Made by a program: the position numbers and the translations under genes
Part shown: positions 44,039 to 53,673 of the stretch, in pieces
Position numbering within the stretch: position 1 is the first letter of the stretch
Layout: every line of letters begins with the position of its first letter
Notes under the pieces: generated by a model
Database searches by the model: none
Seen by the model: the letters and a program-made list of their open reading frames with translations, nothing else
Told to the model about the DNA's origin: nothing
NCBI RefSeq assembly: GCF_030412265.1
Contig: NZ_JAUHLN010000004.1
Span: 343,876 to 407,875, forward strand
DNA from: Fictibacillus terranigra
GTDB taxonomy: Bacteria; Bacillota; Bacilli; Bacillales; Fictibacillaceae
Reading direction: 5' to 3'
DNA length: 64,000 nucleotides

Positions 44039-45643
44039 ATGAAGAGAAGTATACTCACGGCTCTAGCGTTAATCCTGGTCCTTTCATTAGGGCTGGCGGG
44101 CTGTAAATCCTCAAGCGAAAGCACAGGCGGGAAAGGAAGCTCCGGCGGAGACGGAGGCGGCGTCATGATCTACGGACGAGGAGGAGATGCCGTCGGATTG
44201 GACCCTGCGCATGAAACAGACGGTGAATCGTTCATCGTTACCGAGCAAGTGATGGAAACACTAACGGGCTACAAAAAAGAGAACACAGATGTCGTTCCTG
44301 AACTTGCGAAGAGCTGGAAGATTTCAGACGACGGCAAGACGTACACGTTCACTTTGGAAAAAGGCGTTAAGTTCCATGACGGCACTGACTTCAACGCAGA
44401 TGCGGTTGTTAAGAACTTTGACCGATGGATGAACGGTGATGCTGCGAAGTTCCCTTATTATGCATCCATGTTCGGCGGTTATAAAAATGATCCTGGCCAC
44501 GTCATTAAAGAAGTAAAAGCCGTTGATGAAAACACAGTTAAATTTACTTTGAAGCGCCCGCAGGCCCCATTCCTGAAAAACCTTGCAATGAGCCCGTTTG
44601 CGATCTCCAGCCCTGCTGCGATTGACCAGTACGGCGACAAATACGGTGAGCATCCCGTAGGAACAGGGCCGTTCAAGTTTAAAGAGTGGAAACGTGGAGA
44701 TACCATCTCAGTTGTGAAAAACGAAAAATATTGGCAAAAGGGCCTTCCTAAATTAGATGGCGTAACCTTTAAAGTCATCAAAGATAACTCATCACGCTTA
44801 AATGCACTCACAAAAGGTGAAGTGGACTTGATTGACGGAGTAAACCCAAGTGATCTGGATAAGATTAAATCCGATAAGAATCTTCAAATCTTTGAGCGTC
44901 CTTCTATGAACGTTGCTTATTTCGGCTTTAACGTTGAAAAAGCGCCGTTTAATAAAAAAGAAGTACGGCAGGCGATCAGCCATCTTGTAAACAAAGACGA
45001 ACTGATCAAAAACTTCTATAACGGAACAGCTGAACCGGCTGCAACGCCGCTTCCTTCTTCCATCGCAGGACAAAACAAGGACATCCAGGATTATGGGTAT
45101 GACGAAGCAAAAGCTAAAGAATTACTGAAAAAAGCTGGATATCCAAATGGTTTCAAAATGGATCTTTGGGCGATGCCGGTATCACGTCCATACATGCCAA
45201 ATGGACAAAAAATTGCTGAAGCCATCCAGGCAAACCTTGCTAAGGTTGGAATCAAAGCGAACATCGTTACATTTGAGTGGGGTACGTATCTGGAAAAACT
45301 CCGTAAAGGTGAATCACCTGCCTTCTTGATCGGTTGGACAGGAGATAATGGAGACGCGGATAACTTCCTATATGCTCTTCTTGATAAAGACACGATTGAT
45401 TCTAACAACTATGCACGCTATAAGAGTGAACCGGTCCATAAGCTATTGATTGAAGCACAATCCACAGCCGATGAAGGAAAACGTGAAGAGCTTTACAAAA
45501 AAGCACAGGAGATCATCCATGAAGATGCACCATGGGTTCCTCTTGTACATGCTAAGCCGCAGCTTGCAGGTGTAAATTCCATTAAAGATTTCTACCCGCA
45601 TCCAAAAGGCTCTCAGTCATTTATTGATGTTTCCATGAAGTGA
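44039..45643 (+). CDS. appA: Oligopeptide-binding lipoprotein, AppA type
   Basis: The 534-residue protein has a lipoprotein signal (LAGC22) and the SBP_bac_5 fold: VMETLTGYKKENTDVVPELAKSWKISDDGKTYTFTLEKGVKFHDGTDFNADAV is the family signature region. It captures extracellular peptides (di- or oligopeptides; nickel or opine-type ligands are alternatives) and hands them to the permeases. ATG 44039 follows GGGGGAAAG. A hairpin with a T run lies 10 bases after its stop, before the permease genes. Confidence 0.9.
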   Translation: MKRSILTALALILVLSLGLAGCKSSSESTGGKGSSGGDGGGVMIYGRGGDAVGLDPAHETDGESFIVTEQVMETLTGYKKENTDVVPELAKSWKISDDGKTYTFTLEKGVKFHDGTDFNADAVVKNFDRWMNGDAAKFPYYASMFGGYKNDPGHVIKEVKAVDENTVKFTLKRPQAPFLKNLAMSPFAISSPAAIDQYGDKYGEHPVGTGPFKFKEWKRGDTISVVKNEKYWQKGLPKLDGVTFKVIKDNSSRLNALTKGEVDLIDGVNPSDLDKIKSDKNLQIFERPSMNVAYFGFNVEKAPFNKKEVRQAISHLVNKDELIKNFYNGTAEPAATPLPSSIAGQNKDIQDYGYDEAKAKELLKKAGYPNGFKMDLWAMPVSRPYMPNGQKIAEAIQANLAKVGIKANIVTFEWGTYLEKLRKGESPAFLIGWTGDNGDADNFLYALLDKDTIDSNNYARYKSEPVHKLLIEAQSTADEGKREELYKKAQEIIHEDAPWVPLVHAKPQLAGVNSIKDFYPHPKGSQSFIDVSMK

Positions 45644-45653
45644 TGAAGAAAGT

Positions 45654-45684
45654 GGGGAGTATCTTGCATGCTCCCCTTTTGTTT
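45654..45684 (+). terminator. Intra-operon hairpin between appA and appB
   Basis: GGGGAG (45654-45659) pairs with CTCCCC (45671-45676), with T runs TTTTGTTTT after it. It could reduce read-through and leave the binding protein in excess over the permeases. Confidence 0.65.
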
Positions 45685-45742
45685 TGGATAAAAAAAACAT
45701 CAGGGTGCTGTAACGACAACTACGCGTAAATGAGGTGTGGAC

Positions 45743-46744
45743 ATGTTTTCTTATACCATTAGAAGGATTGGTTTGCTCATCCCTGTGCTCCTCGGAATGA
45801 CGTTTATCGTTTTCATGATGATCCGGGCGATTCCGGGGAATCCTGCTCAATTGATTCTTGGCCAGCAGGCATCCAAAGAGGCTATTGAAACGTTAACGAA
45901 GCAGTTGGGGCTGGATCAGCCATGGTACTCCCAATTTGTGCATTATTTGACAGGCCTTTTTCAAGGAGATCTTGGAACGTCACTGAAAACTAGAACACCG
46001 ATCAGTGATGAACTATGGCCGTATTTGGCGGCAACAATCGAACTTTCACTGGTTGCGATTTTGATTGCGGTGGTAGTCGGCGTCAACGCCGGCATCATCT
46101 CCGCATGGTTCCAAAATTCATGGTTCGATTATGCAGTGATGCTCATTGCATTAATCGGGGTATCAATGCCTATTTTCTGGCTGGGTTTAATGGAACAGTA
46201 TTTTGTCTCCATCAAATGGGACTTGCTGCCGACAACAGGCAGAGACAATATCAGGATGCCGGTAGAGGCCATCACTCATCTCTACTTGCTGGATACGCTG
46301 CTGGAGGGAAGGTTTGACCAGTTCATAGAAGTTGTTAAGCATTTAATCCTTCCAGGAATTGCCCTCGGTACTATTCCAATGGCAATCATCGCGAGGATGA
46401 CAAGGTCAAGCATGCTTGAAGTGATGCGTTCGGATTACATCCGTACTGCCAAGGCGAAAGGGTTAAAGATGTTCTGGGTTGTGTACAAGCATTCTTTGAA
46501 AAATGCCATGATCCCTGTTATCACAGTTATCGGCCTTCAGACGGGACTGCTTCTAGGCGGTGCTATTCTGACAGAGACCATCTTTGGATGGCCTGGAGTC
46601 GGCACCTATATCTATGAAGCCATTCAGTCCCGGGACTATCCAGTCATCCAATCTGGAATTTTAGTAGTAGCTACACTTTTTGTACTTATTAATCTTTTTG
46701 TGGATATTCTGTATGCGGCCATCGATCCGCGCATCAAATACTGA
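45743..46744 (+). CDS. appB: Oligopeptide ABC transporter permease, AppB/DppB type
   Basis: The 333-residue permease has six membrane helices, the N-terminal RRIGLLIPVLLGMTFIVFMMI pattern, and the cytoplasmic EAA-like loop MRSDYIRTAKAKGLKMFWVVYKHSLKNAMIPVIT that contacts the ATPases. It forms the membrane pore with AppC. ATG 45743 follows GAGGTG with a 6-base spacer; the upstream GTG is less likely. Confidence 0.9.
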   Translation: MFSYTIRRIGLLIPVLLGMTFIVFMMIRAIPGNPAQLILGQQASKEAIETLTKQLGLDQPWYSQFVHYLTGLFQGDLGTSLKTRTPISDELWPYLAATIELSLVAILIAVVVGVNAGIISAWFQNSWFDYAVMLIALIGVSMPIFWLGLMEQYFVSIKWDLLPTTGRDNIRMPVEAITHLYLLDTLLEGRFDQFIEVVKHLILPGIALGTIPMAIIARMTRSSMLEVMRSDYIRTAKAKGLKMFWVVYKHSLKNAMIPVITVIGLQTGLLLGGAILTETIFGWPGVGTYIYEAIQSRDYPVIQSGILVVATLFVLINLFVDILYAAIDPRIKY

Positions 46745-46759
46745 TAGGGGGAGTTTATT

Positions 46760-47671
46760 ATGGCTGAATTAGCAAGAACTACACCACCGTTATCAAACCC
46801 GCCCGCAGTGGAGCAAGGTGACGACAAAGTCATCTCTCCCTGGAAAGATGCGTGGCGTTCTTTCAAGAAGAATAAATTAGCGATGGTTGGACTCGGAATT
46901 GTTATTTTCTTCATCCTAATCGCCATTCTGGCTCCGGTTTTGGCGCCATACAGTTTTTCGGACCAGCGCCTGGCGGACAAGCATCTGGCGCCGTCTGGTG
47001 AGCATTGGTTTGGAACGGATGAATTCGGACGCGATATTTTTACCAGGGTACTATACGGAGCACGGATCTCATTGTGGGTCGGTTTCGTTTCTGTAGCTGG
47101 TTCCGTTATTGTTGGCTCTGCACTTGGAATCATCGCAGGTTACTATGGCAAGGTGATCGATGGGATCATCTCAAGAATCTTTGATATCCTGCTGGCATTT
47201 CCCAGCATACTTCTCGCTATTGCGGTTGTTTCTGTATTGGGGCCATCCTTAAGAAATGCGCTTATAGCGATTGCCATCATCAATGTACCGATATTTGGAC
47301 GTCTTGTACGTTCCAGGGTTCTGAGTGTGAAGGAAGAGGAGTACATTACAGCGGCTAAAGCGATCGGTATGAAGGATTCCAGGATATTGATCCACCATGT
47401 GCTCCCAAACAGCATGGCGCCTATCATCGTTCAAGGCACTTTGGCGGTCGCAACCGCAATCATTGAGGCAGCGGCCCTCGGATTCTTAGGTCTTGGAGCA
47501 CAGCCTCCTACACCTGAATGGGGGAAGATGCTTGCGGACTCCAGGGACTTTATTATACAGGCACCGTGGACCGTCATCTTCCCGGGGATAGCGATAATGC
47601 TTACTGTACTAGGTTTTAACCTGATGGGTGATGGCCTTCGTGACGCTCTTGATCCTAGAATGAAAAACTAA
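46760..47671 (+). CDS. appC: Oligopeptide ABC transporter permease, AppC/DppC type
   Basis: The 303-residue permease begins with a polar arm (WKDAWRSFKKNKLAMVGLGIV) followed by the OppC pattern HWFGTDEFGRDIFTRVLYGARISLWVG and the coupling loop VKEEEYITAAKAIGMKDSRILIHHVLPNSMAPIIV. It ends the operon and is followed by a strong terminator. Start ATG 46760, 15 bases after appB. Confidence 0.92.
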   Translation: MAELARTTPPLSNPPAVEQGDDKVISPWKDAWRSFKKNKLAMVGLGIVIFFILIAILAPVLAPYSFSDQRLADKHLAPSGEHWFGTDEFGRDIFTRVLYGARISLWVGFVSVAGSVIVGSALGIIAGYYGKVIDGIISRIFDILLAFPSILLAIAVVSVLGPSLRNALIAIAIINVPIFGRLVRSRVLSVKEEEYITAAKAIGMKDSRILIHHVLPNSMAPIIVQGTLAVATAIIEAAALGFLGLGAQPPTPEWGKMLADSRDFIIQAPWTVIFPGIAIMLTVLGFNLMGDGLRDALDPRMKN

Positions 47672-47677
47672 TAGGAA

Positions 47678-47711
47678 AAAGCCTGACATGAAAATGTCAG
47701 GCCTTTTTATT
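47678..47711 (+). terminator. Terminator of the app-type operon
   Basis: GCCTGACAT and ATGTCAGGC pair around a GAAA loop, followed by CTTTTT. Confidence 0.9.
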
Positions 47712-47716
47712 GAAAA

Positions 47717-48793
47717 CTAATCTGGTTTTTCTTCTTTTATCGTTAGCTCGTTGTCGTCCATATGATGGTTCTTAAAACTTTCAACAAGGCGATTCAAGTG
47801 TTCCAGCTGGTCACTGTAATCAATGATCAAGGCGAAAACAGGAAACAGCTGCATCCATTGGTCATCGTCAGGAGTCGTATAATAGCTCATGAACGACTTC
47901 ATTAATGAACTCTTATTCTCACAGAGCTCGTCAAGCATGCCTACAGAATGCTGGGAACGAATTTTTCCTGTATATTTCAGCAGGATCTGTTCATGATAGT
48001 TGGTCAGGCAGTCAAGCTGTTCAGTAATCAGCTGCTGAAGGTCTTCGGGCATGCAGAGCATTTCATTCTCATGGCGATGAAGACTTCTAAGAAGTTCAAG
48101 AGATTTTTTCGTCGTAAAAATCATCTGGCGGTAGAGTACCAGTTTCCGGCCTTTCGTAAACTGATTGTTTTTAAAATAAGTGCGGTCTTCTCTGTATAAT
48201 AGATAAAGCTGATCCATTTTAATGCTGTCTTCCTTCATCGTTCCGATATCATCTTTTATGGCGGAATAATCTGAGGCATGACGGATGATCATACGAATCC
48301 ATTTGATGATGTCGTCTGTCAGATTAGCGATGCTGAAGTAAAGCTTGGTTTCATGTTTTGGCGGCATAAAGATCAGGTTTACGAGAAAAGCAGATACGAC
48401 GCCGAGCATGATGAGTAAAAAACGCCCCATCGCAAACGATACAAAATTCGGTGTCTGGCTTTCCATAATGACGATAACCGTCACAATCGCAAGGGGGATG
48501 GTCTTTTCATTTTTCATCTTTAAATTGACTGCAATGACGATAATGACGACAAAACCGATGACAAACGGGTTGTTCCCCAGCAGAAGTACAGAGACGATGG
48601 CAAAAAAAGCACCGATTATATTCCCCTGGGCTTGTTCAATAATGGTTTGATAAGATCTGTATATGGATGGCTGTATCGCAAATGTGGCTGCGATCGCAGC
48701 GAAGACAGGCGTGCTCAGGTGAAAGAACATGGCTAGATAAATCGCCATGGTGATGGCTAATCCCGTTTTTATCATTCGGGCTCCAAATTTCAT
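47717..48793 (-). CDS. ygaE: Aromatic acid exporter-like membrane protein (FUSC/ArAE, YgaE-like)
   Basis: The 358-residue protein has four to six N-terminal helices (MIKTGLAITMAIYLAMFF, VFAAIAATFAIQPSIYRSYQT, NIIGAFFAIVSVLLLGNNPFVIGFVVI) and a long cytoplasmic helical C-terminus, as in the aromatic acid exporter family. Position matches ygaE of B. subtilis. ATG 48793 begins MKFGARMIKTG; the longer frame to 48847 has no ribosome site, though the one before 48793 is also weak. Substrate unknown. Confidence 0.82.
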   Translation of the reverse strand: MKFGARMIKTGLAITMAIYLAMFFHLSTPVFAAIAATFAIQPSIYRSYQTIIEQAQGNIIGAFFAIVSVLLLGNNPFVIGFVVIIVIAVNLKMKNEKTIPLAIVTVIVIMESQTPNFVSFAMGRFLLIMLGVVSAFLVNLIFMPPKHETKLYFSIANLTDDIIKWIRMIIRHASDYSAIKDDIGTMKEDSIKMDQLYLLYREDRTYFKNNQFTKGRKLVLYRQMIFTTKKSLELLRSLHRHENEMLCMPEDLQQLITEQLDCLTNYHEQILLKYTGKIRSQHSVGMLDELCENKSSLMKSFMSYYTTPDDDQWMQLFPVFALIIDYSDQLEHLNRLVESFKNHHMDDNELTIKEEKPD

Positions 48794-48896
48794 CTTAAAT
48801 AGGTTTTCCCTTCTATAAGTAAGATAATAATCTTGACAACTATACAATGATTCCCTCTAATAATCAAGTATTCATTTATATTAAAAATATGAACGA

Positions 48897-48930
48897 AAAA
48901 AAAGATCTCTATAACAGAGATCTTTTCTAA
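48897..48930 (-). terminator. Terminator of the glutamate synthase-like gene
   Basis: AAAAGATCTCT and AGAGATCTTTT pair around ATAAC; on the minus strand a T-rich run follows. Confidence 0.8.
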
Positions 48931-48942
48931 ACGTAAGGCGTT

Positions 48943-51900
48943 TTATTCTGTAGAAACATCAGGATCCGCCTGTTCTTTTACAGGAATGACCTGAACGAAG
49001 TGCTCAAGCGGATGCTCCATGAGATATTTAATTTCAGCGGCTTCTTCAAACTGCTCGGATTTTACAAGTGCCGCTGTATATTTGGACAGCAGTTCGTTGA
49101 TGTCTTCAGCGCCTTTAAAGCCTATCGGTTCCAATGAAACTTTGGCTCCTTTTGCAATTCTTGTCTTCAATACTTCTATCGTGAGTCCCATCTCCGGCTG
49201 CAGGCGGAGATAGACGACGCCCCCAGTCATCCCGGCACAGATCCATGGGCCGGGATCACCAAGTACGATCCCTCTCCCATTGGTCATATATTCAAAGGCA
49301 AATCCTTTTATATTAGCATTTGTACCGATATTGCCCCTGTTGGAAATGACGGGAGCAGCAAGCTTGCCGCCGATGACGAGGTCTGCTCCTGATAAACGGA
49401 TGCCGGCTCTTGCATCAGCATTCCCCTGAATCATAAAGAGTCCTTTTTGAGCCCCATAAGCGAATCCCTTTCCAACAGAACCATTGTAATACTGGCCGTT
49501 TTTCGCTTTTGATTTTAGGACGGTGATGGATCCGCCGAATGCGGTTTTTGCCAGGCCATCCTGTGCTCCGCCATCTACTTTGATTTTAATCCCTTTTGAA
49601 GTGTATGCCCCTAGACCGTTTCCAGGGATCGAGCCATTTTTAAAATGGAGGTGGATATCCGGCTGTTTCCCGGTTCGGCGTGAACGAGTCTTATGTCCGG
49701 AAACGCGGCTTCCCAAGACACGCTGTTCAGCCGTGACAAACTGAAAGTCTCTTGAATGAGAGAGCTGGGCGACATCCTCATCCAAATATTCTGCACCGGC
49801 TGCCATTGTGACCGCAGCCAGGAGCGATTCCTGCACATGCGGCATCGGGATGACCTCTTCTACACTCGATTTTTCCAGCAAGGCAGAGAGATCCAGCTGA
49901 TCAAAGCCGCGGTTCTGCACGAGCAGGTCGGAACGTCCGACAAGTTCCTGTGCAGATGTAAATCCAAGAGAGGCCGTTAGCTGCCGCAGTTCATCACCAA
50001 ATGCGGAAAACATTCTGACAAGGCCTTGGACAGCAGGATCAAAGAGCCTTGGAACAAACCTGCGGAGTCCATGGTCTTTTGCTTTTTGCTCGGTATCAAT
50101 CTGAGTGGCAATCCCTACATGGCAGGTGTCCAGGTGGCAGCCGCGGCATGTCGTACAGCCGATCGCCACCATGGAAAGTGTGCCGAACCCAATACGGTTT
50201 GCTCCTAAAAGCATCATCTTCACGGCATCGAGCGCACTGCGGATTCCTCCGTCAGCCCAAATCTCCACTTTATGCCTTAATCCAGCTTCAAGCAGTGCTG
50301 TATGGGCGGCTTTCACTCCGATCTCGGCAGGCAATCCAACATGTTGAAGAGCGTGCACCCTGGCTGCTCCTGTACCGCCATCAAAGCCGCTCAGCGTAAT
50401 GATATCTGCCCCCGCTTTCGCGATGCCGACGGAGATGGTGCCGATGTTAGGAACAACAGGTACTTTAACCGATACTTTTGCCTGGTCGTTGGCCGTCTTC
50501 AGTTCTGTGATCATTTGTGCGAGATCTTCAATTGAGTAAATATCATGGTTGTTGGAAGGCGAGATCAGGTCTGATCCGACGGTAGCATTACGGGCCTCTG
50601 CAATTTTATCGGTAACCTTCGAACCAGGGAGATGGCCACCCTCACCAGGCTTAGCCCCCTGGCCGATTTTAATTTCCAATAAGTTGGAAGAATTCAGCAG
50701 TTCAATGTTTACACCAAAGCGTCCGGACGCAATTTGCTGTCCTCGCGTCTTGGGATATTTACCGATCATGTCTTTAATTTCCCCGCCCTCGCCGTTTAGG
50801 CTGATCATATTCAGTACGTCAGCCGCTTCAGCATAGGCACGGAATGCAGTCTCGTTCTGTGAACCGAAAGACATGGAGCTGATGATGAAAGGAAGACTAT
50901 GATCTTTTACACCGATATCAACATGAGCAGGATTAACCGGCGTTTCAGAAGAAGCCAGGTCAGTCAGATGACGGATGGCGATCGGATTACTCTTCTCCTG
51001 GTCTTTCAGTTTCTCTGCATAGGTTCTGTAATCGGACTTCCCGCTGGCGATATCGCCGATCGATTTCCATATTCTTGGGAAGAGCCGGAAGCTTTTGCTT
51101 GCCCTTGCATCATTTTGTCTGAACACTTCATTTCTTGCGATACTGTCTTCTTTTAATTTGGAAAAATTATATCCTAGCGATTCTGAGCCGAAGAAGTTTA
51201 CGATATTCAATGTTTCCGCAATTTCGCTGCTCAGCCCGATGCTTGAAAAGAGACGGTCATAGCCTCTTAGTTCATGGATCCCGATGGTGGAGATTACTTT
51301 CTCAAGCCCTTTGTTTAAGGCTTCAAACAACTTGGCTGCAGGGATCAGGTTTCCAGGCTCGGCAACAGTCTCAAACAGGAGATATGGACTGACAGCATCA
51401 GCACCAAGGCCAACAGCAAGAATGATATCATGCAGCGAACGGATGGCAGCCGATCTGAGGACCAATGAAACACTGCGTCTCAGATACTTCTTTCTAAGGC
51501 TTTGATCCACCGCCGACAAAACGAGGTGAGGATCCAGCCAAAGATGCTTTCTGTGCGCCTGGTTGTCGTCCAGAATGATGACTGCAGCTCCATTTTCTGT
51601 GGCTTCTGCTGCTTCAGCAGAAAGCCGGGTTAAGGCTTCTTCTACGGTCTCACTTGCGAGCATGACCGTGTGGAGGACATATTTTTCGCTTCTCGCTTCA
51701 AAGTAAGCTGCCACTTGCTCATAAGAAGGATGGTTGAATTGCTCCGACAGGTTTTTCCCATCGATCCCTTCAACGAGCAGCGGGGTCAGCAGTTCAATGG
51801 TTTTTAGTTCCTTTTCTTTTTTAAAGAGGGAAGGGCGCTTCCCCAGAACAGTCCGGGTTGAAAAATGCTCAGTCTCTCTATCTCTGTCAATGGCAGGGTT

Positions 51901-53403
51901 GGTAACAACGGCCACACTTTCTTTAATAAAATCAGCAATATTCTGGCGTTCAGGATGAAGAGCCGCCAGTGGTGAATCGTGACCAAGCGATTGAATCGGT
52001 TCGACTCCTTTTTCCGCCATCTGTTCAAGCTGATGAATCTGTTCACGGTCCCAGCCATAGGCGGCATACCACCCGTTGTGCTTTTTCAGCGGAGCACGCA
52101 CTTGCCCTGTCTCAAGAGAAGGAGTTTCCAATCGGTGTCTGGCCCCGTCAACGCAGATTCTTGCCTGCATCTTTTGATAGACCTGCTCTTGGTAATCGTT
52201 GTGATTGTAATAAGCAAGGCTGCCGTCATATTCACGTTTCAATCCGACCTTTTCACCGGGAGCAAAGCTTTTCGGCTCTGCTGTAAAATCATGGTTGGAC
52301 AGAATTCCTTGCTCAGAGGAGAAGTAGAGGGATGTTTCGGTTTCAAGCTGCCAGATTGGACGGAGTCCAAGTGCATCCACACTGAATACCGCTTCGTTCC
52401 CGAATCTTGAGATGATTCCTGCTGGCCCTTGAGCATAGTGCCCCCAAGCCTCTCGAATATAGGTATACAAATCCTTCAAGTGAGATGGATAACCTTTAAT
52501 TTCATGAATGATGGGAGGGAACAGTACGTCCATTGCTTCGAACAAAGAAAATCCTTCACGAAGAATTAAGGTTTCGATCACCCGGTTTAGATCCTGTGAA
52601 TCACTTCCTCCGTCAGTAACCGGTATTCCGATAATCTCCGCTTCTTCACGGAGCTTGGCAATCGTATTCAATTCGCCGTTATGTCCGAGAACGCTGAACG
52701 GCTGAACTCTGAAAAAGGTCGATAATGTATTGGTAGAATAGCGGTTGTGCCCTAACGTCACGGTTGATGCGATAAGCGGATGGGTCAGGTCTTCATAGTA
52801 GGCTGGAAGCGTTTCGCCTGAGCCCATCACTTTATAGACAGCATGATGATTGCTGAGAGAGGCTACATGGACTGAAGGCGACGTTTCGATATCAATCAGC
52901 AGGTGGTACAATGTCCGGTCAAGCTCCTCATGATTCCTTTTCGGAAGAAGCGCCGCCTGCCAGAAGACAGGCTCTTCACCGCGGGCGATTGGGCCTAAAG
53001 CGGCAGAATTCGTCACATTTGTTGTTTCATATAACAGCTCAAGATGGTGTTTATCAAACCACGCTTTAACCGTTTCCATTTCCGCGGCGCTGTCGGCTTT
53101 TTTGTCGATGAAGAAATGGCCGACAACAAAGTGCTCAGAATCCACAGCGGAACAAGGAAGGCTTTTACTTGTCAGCTTTTCTTTCCAAAGAAGGCGGGGG
53201 ATATCAATGTTTATCCCGATCCCGTCTCCTTCATTTTCGATGAAGCCCGCCCTATGGTTCATGGTAATTAGTGCATGAATGGCGTCATCCACGTTTTTCT
53301 TGGTGGCCACATTTTCTTTCTCGATTACGGATACGATTCCACAGCTGTCAAACTCCTGCTTGCGATAATCTTTAAACAAAGCAGGGCTCCATGAATTACT
53401 CAT
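48943..53403 (-). CDS. gltB: Glutamate synthase large subunit-like protein (orphan)
   Basis: The 1486-residue protein has the whole alpha-subunit layout. A class II glutamine amidotransferase domain begins with Cys21 (DSCGIVSV), a central domain follows, and an FMN domain has SLNGEGGEIKDM, KIGQGAKPGEGG and FDGGTGAARVHALQHVG. The Fe-S cluster Cys are in CTTCRGCHLDTCHVGIATQ, and a C-terminal beta helix contains NGRGIVLGD. No small (NADPH) subunit gene lies nearby, and the amidotransferase part is divergent (MNHRAGFIENEGDGIG instead of the common HRG form). It may use ferredoxin or a distant partner, or have another role. ATG 53403 follows GGGAGG. The leader holds a hairpin with a U tract. Confidence 0.85.
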   Translation of the reverse strand: MSNSWSPALFKDYRKQEFDSCGIVSVIEKENVATKKNVDDAIHALITMNHRAGFIENEGDGIGINIDIPRLLWKEKLTSKSLPCSAVDSEHFVVGHFFIDKKADSAAEMETVKAWFDKHHLELLYETTNVTNSAALGPIARGEEPVFWQAALLPKRNHEELDRTLYHLLIDIETSPSVHVASLSNHHAVYKVMGSGETLPAYYEDLTHPLIASTVTLGHNRYSTNTLSTFFRVQPFSVLGHNGELNTIAKLREEAEIIGIPVTDGGSDSQDLNRVIETLILREGFSLFEAMDVLFPPIIHEIKGYPSHLKDLYTYIREAWGHYAQGPAGIISRFGNEAVFSVDALGLRPIWQLETETSLYFSSEQGILSNHDFTAEPKSFAPGEKVGLKREYDGSLAYYNHNDYQEQVYQKMQARICVDGARHRLETPSLETGQVRAPLKKHNGWYAAYGWDREQIHQLEQMAEKGVEPIQSLGHDSPLAALHPERQNIADFIKESVAVVTNPAIDRDRETEHFSTRTVLGKRPSLFKKEKELKTIELLTPLLVEGIDGKNLSEQFNHPSYEQVAAYFEARSEKYVLHTVMLASETVEEALTRLSAEAAEATENGAAVIILDDNQAHRKHLWLDPHLVLSAVDQSLRKKYLRRSVSLVLRSAAIRSLHDIILAVGLGADAVSPYLLFETVAEPGNLIPAAKLFEALNKGLEKVISTIGIHELRGYDRLFSSIGLSSEIAETLNIVNFFGSESLGYNFSKLKEDSIARNEVFRQNDARASKSFRLFPRIWKSIGDIASGKSDYRTYAEKLKDQEKSNPIAIRHLTDLASSETPVNPAHVDIGVKDHSLPFIISSMSFGSQNETAFRAYAEAADVLNMISLNGEGGEIKDMIGKYPKTRGQQIASGRFGVNIELLNSSNLLEIKIGQGAKPGEGGHLPGSKVTDKIAEARNATVGSDLISPSNNHDIYSIEDLAQMITELKTANDQAKVSVKVPVVPNIGTISVGIAKAGADIITLSGFDGGTGAARVHALQHVGLPAEIGVKAAHTALLEAGLRHKVEIWADGGIRSALDAVKMMLLGANRIGFGTLSMVAIGCTTCRGCHLDTCHVGIATQIDTEQKAKDHGLRRFVPRLFDPAVQGLVRMFSAFGDELRQLTASLGFTSAQELVGRSDLLVQNRGFDQLDLSALLEKSSVEEVIPMPHVQESLLAAVTMAAGAEYLDEDVAQLSHSRDFQFVTAEQRVLGSRVSGHKTRSRRTGKQPDIHLHFKNGSIPGNGLGAYTSKGIKIKVDGGAQDGLAKTAFGGSITVLKSKAKNGQYYNGSVGKGFAYGAQKGLFMIQGNADARAGIRLSGADLVIGGKLAAPVISNRGNIGTNANIKGFAFEYMTNGRGIVLGDPGPWICAGMTGGVVYLRLQPEMGLTIEVLKTRIAKGAKVSLEPIGFKGAEDINELLSKYTAALVKSEQFEEAAEIKYLMEHPLEHFVQVIPVKEQADPDVSTE

Positions 53404-53440
53404 CTGAAAGCCTCCCTTACTCCAATTATTTATAAGACAT

Positions 53441-53469
53441 AAAAAAACCAAATCGCGAGAAATGGTTTT
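53441..53469 (-). terminator. Leader hairpin with T run before the glutamate synthase gene
   Basis: On the minus strand AAAACCA (53469-53463) pairs with TGGTTTT (53450-53444) over a 12-base loop, then a run of T. It is located after the predicted promoter and before the start codon, so it may act as an attenuator. Confidence 0.5.
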
Positions 53470-53516
53470 ATCTCTTTACCGATGTGATGTTTTAAAGAAA
53501 TTAGCAATATATTTAA

Positions 53517-53545
53517 ATAGTATCATCGTTAGAATAGTCAGTCAA
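53517..53545 (-). promoter_or_regulatory. Promoter of the glutamate synthase-like gene
   Basis: TTGACT (53545-53540), 17 bases, TACTAT (53522-53517) on the minus strand. Start of transcription would be near 53510, giving a leader of about 105 bases. Confidence 0.7.
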
Positions 53546-53634
53546 TTATTTTTATTCAACTTGATGCATAAGGAGTGAGGCTGGGGAAGAGGATATGCAG
53601 GACTGACGAATAAGTAAGCGCTTACATCAAGAGG

Positions 53635-53666
53635 TAAAAAAACAGAGTGTCCTATGCACTCTGTTT
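53635..53666 (-). terminator. Terminator of the gsaB gene
   Basis: AACAGAGTG and CACTCTGTT pair around a seven-base loop; the minus strand continues with six T. Confidence 0.85.
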
Positions 53667-53673
53667 AATAAAC

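Noticed and set aside
48943..53403. Minus-strand frame extended to 53451
   Set aside because: The added 16 residues run into the leader hairpin and lack a ribosome site. ATG 53403 follows GGGAGG.
53441..53600. T-box riboswitch before the glutamate synthase gene
   Set aside because: No T-box sequence or stem I specifier pattern was found, and the leader is only about 105 bases long. It is recorded as a simple leader hairpin.
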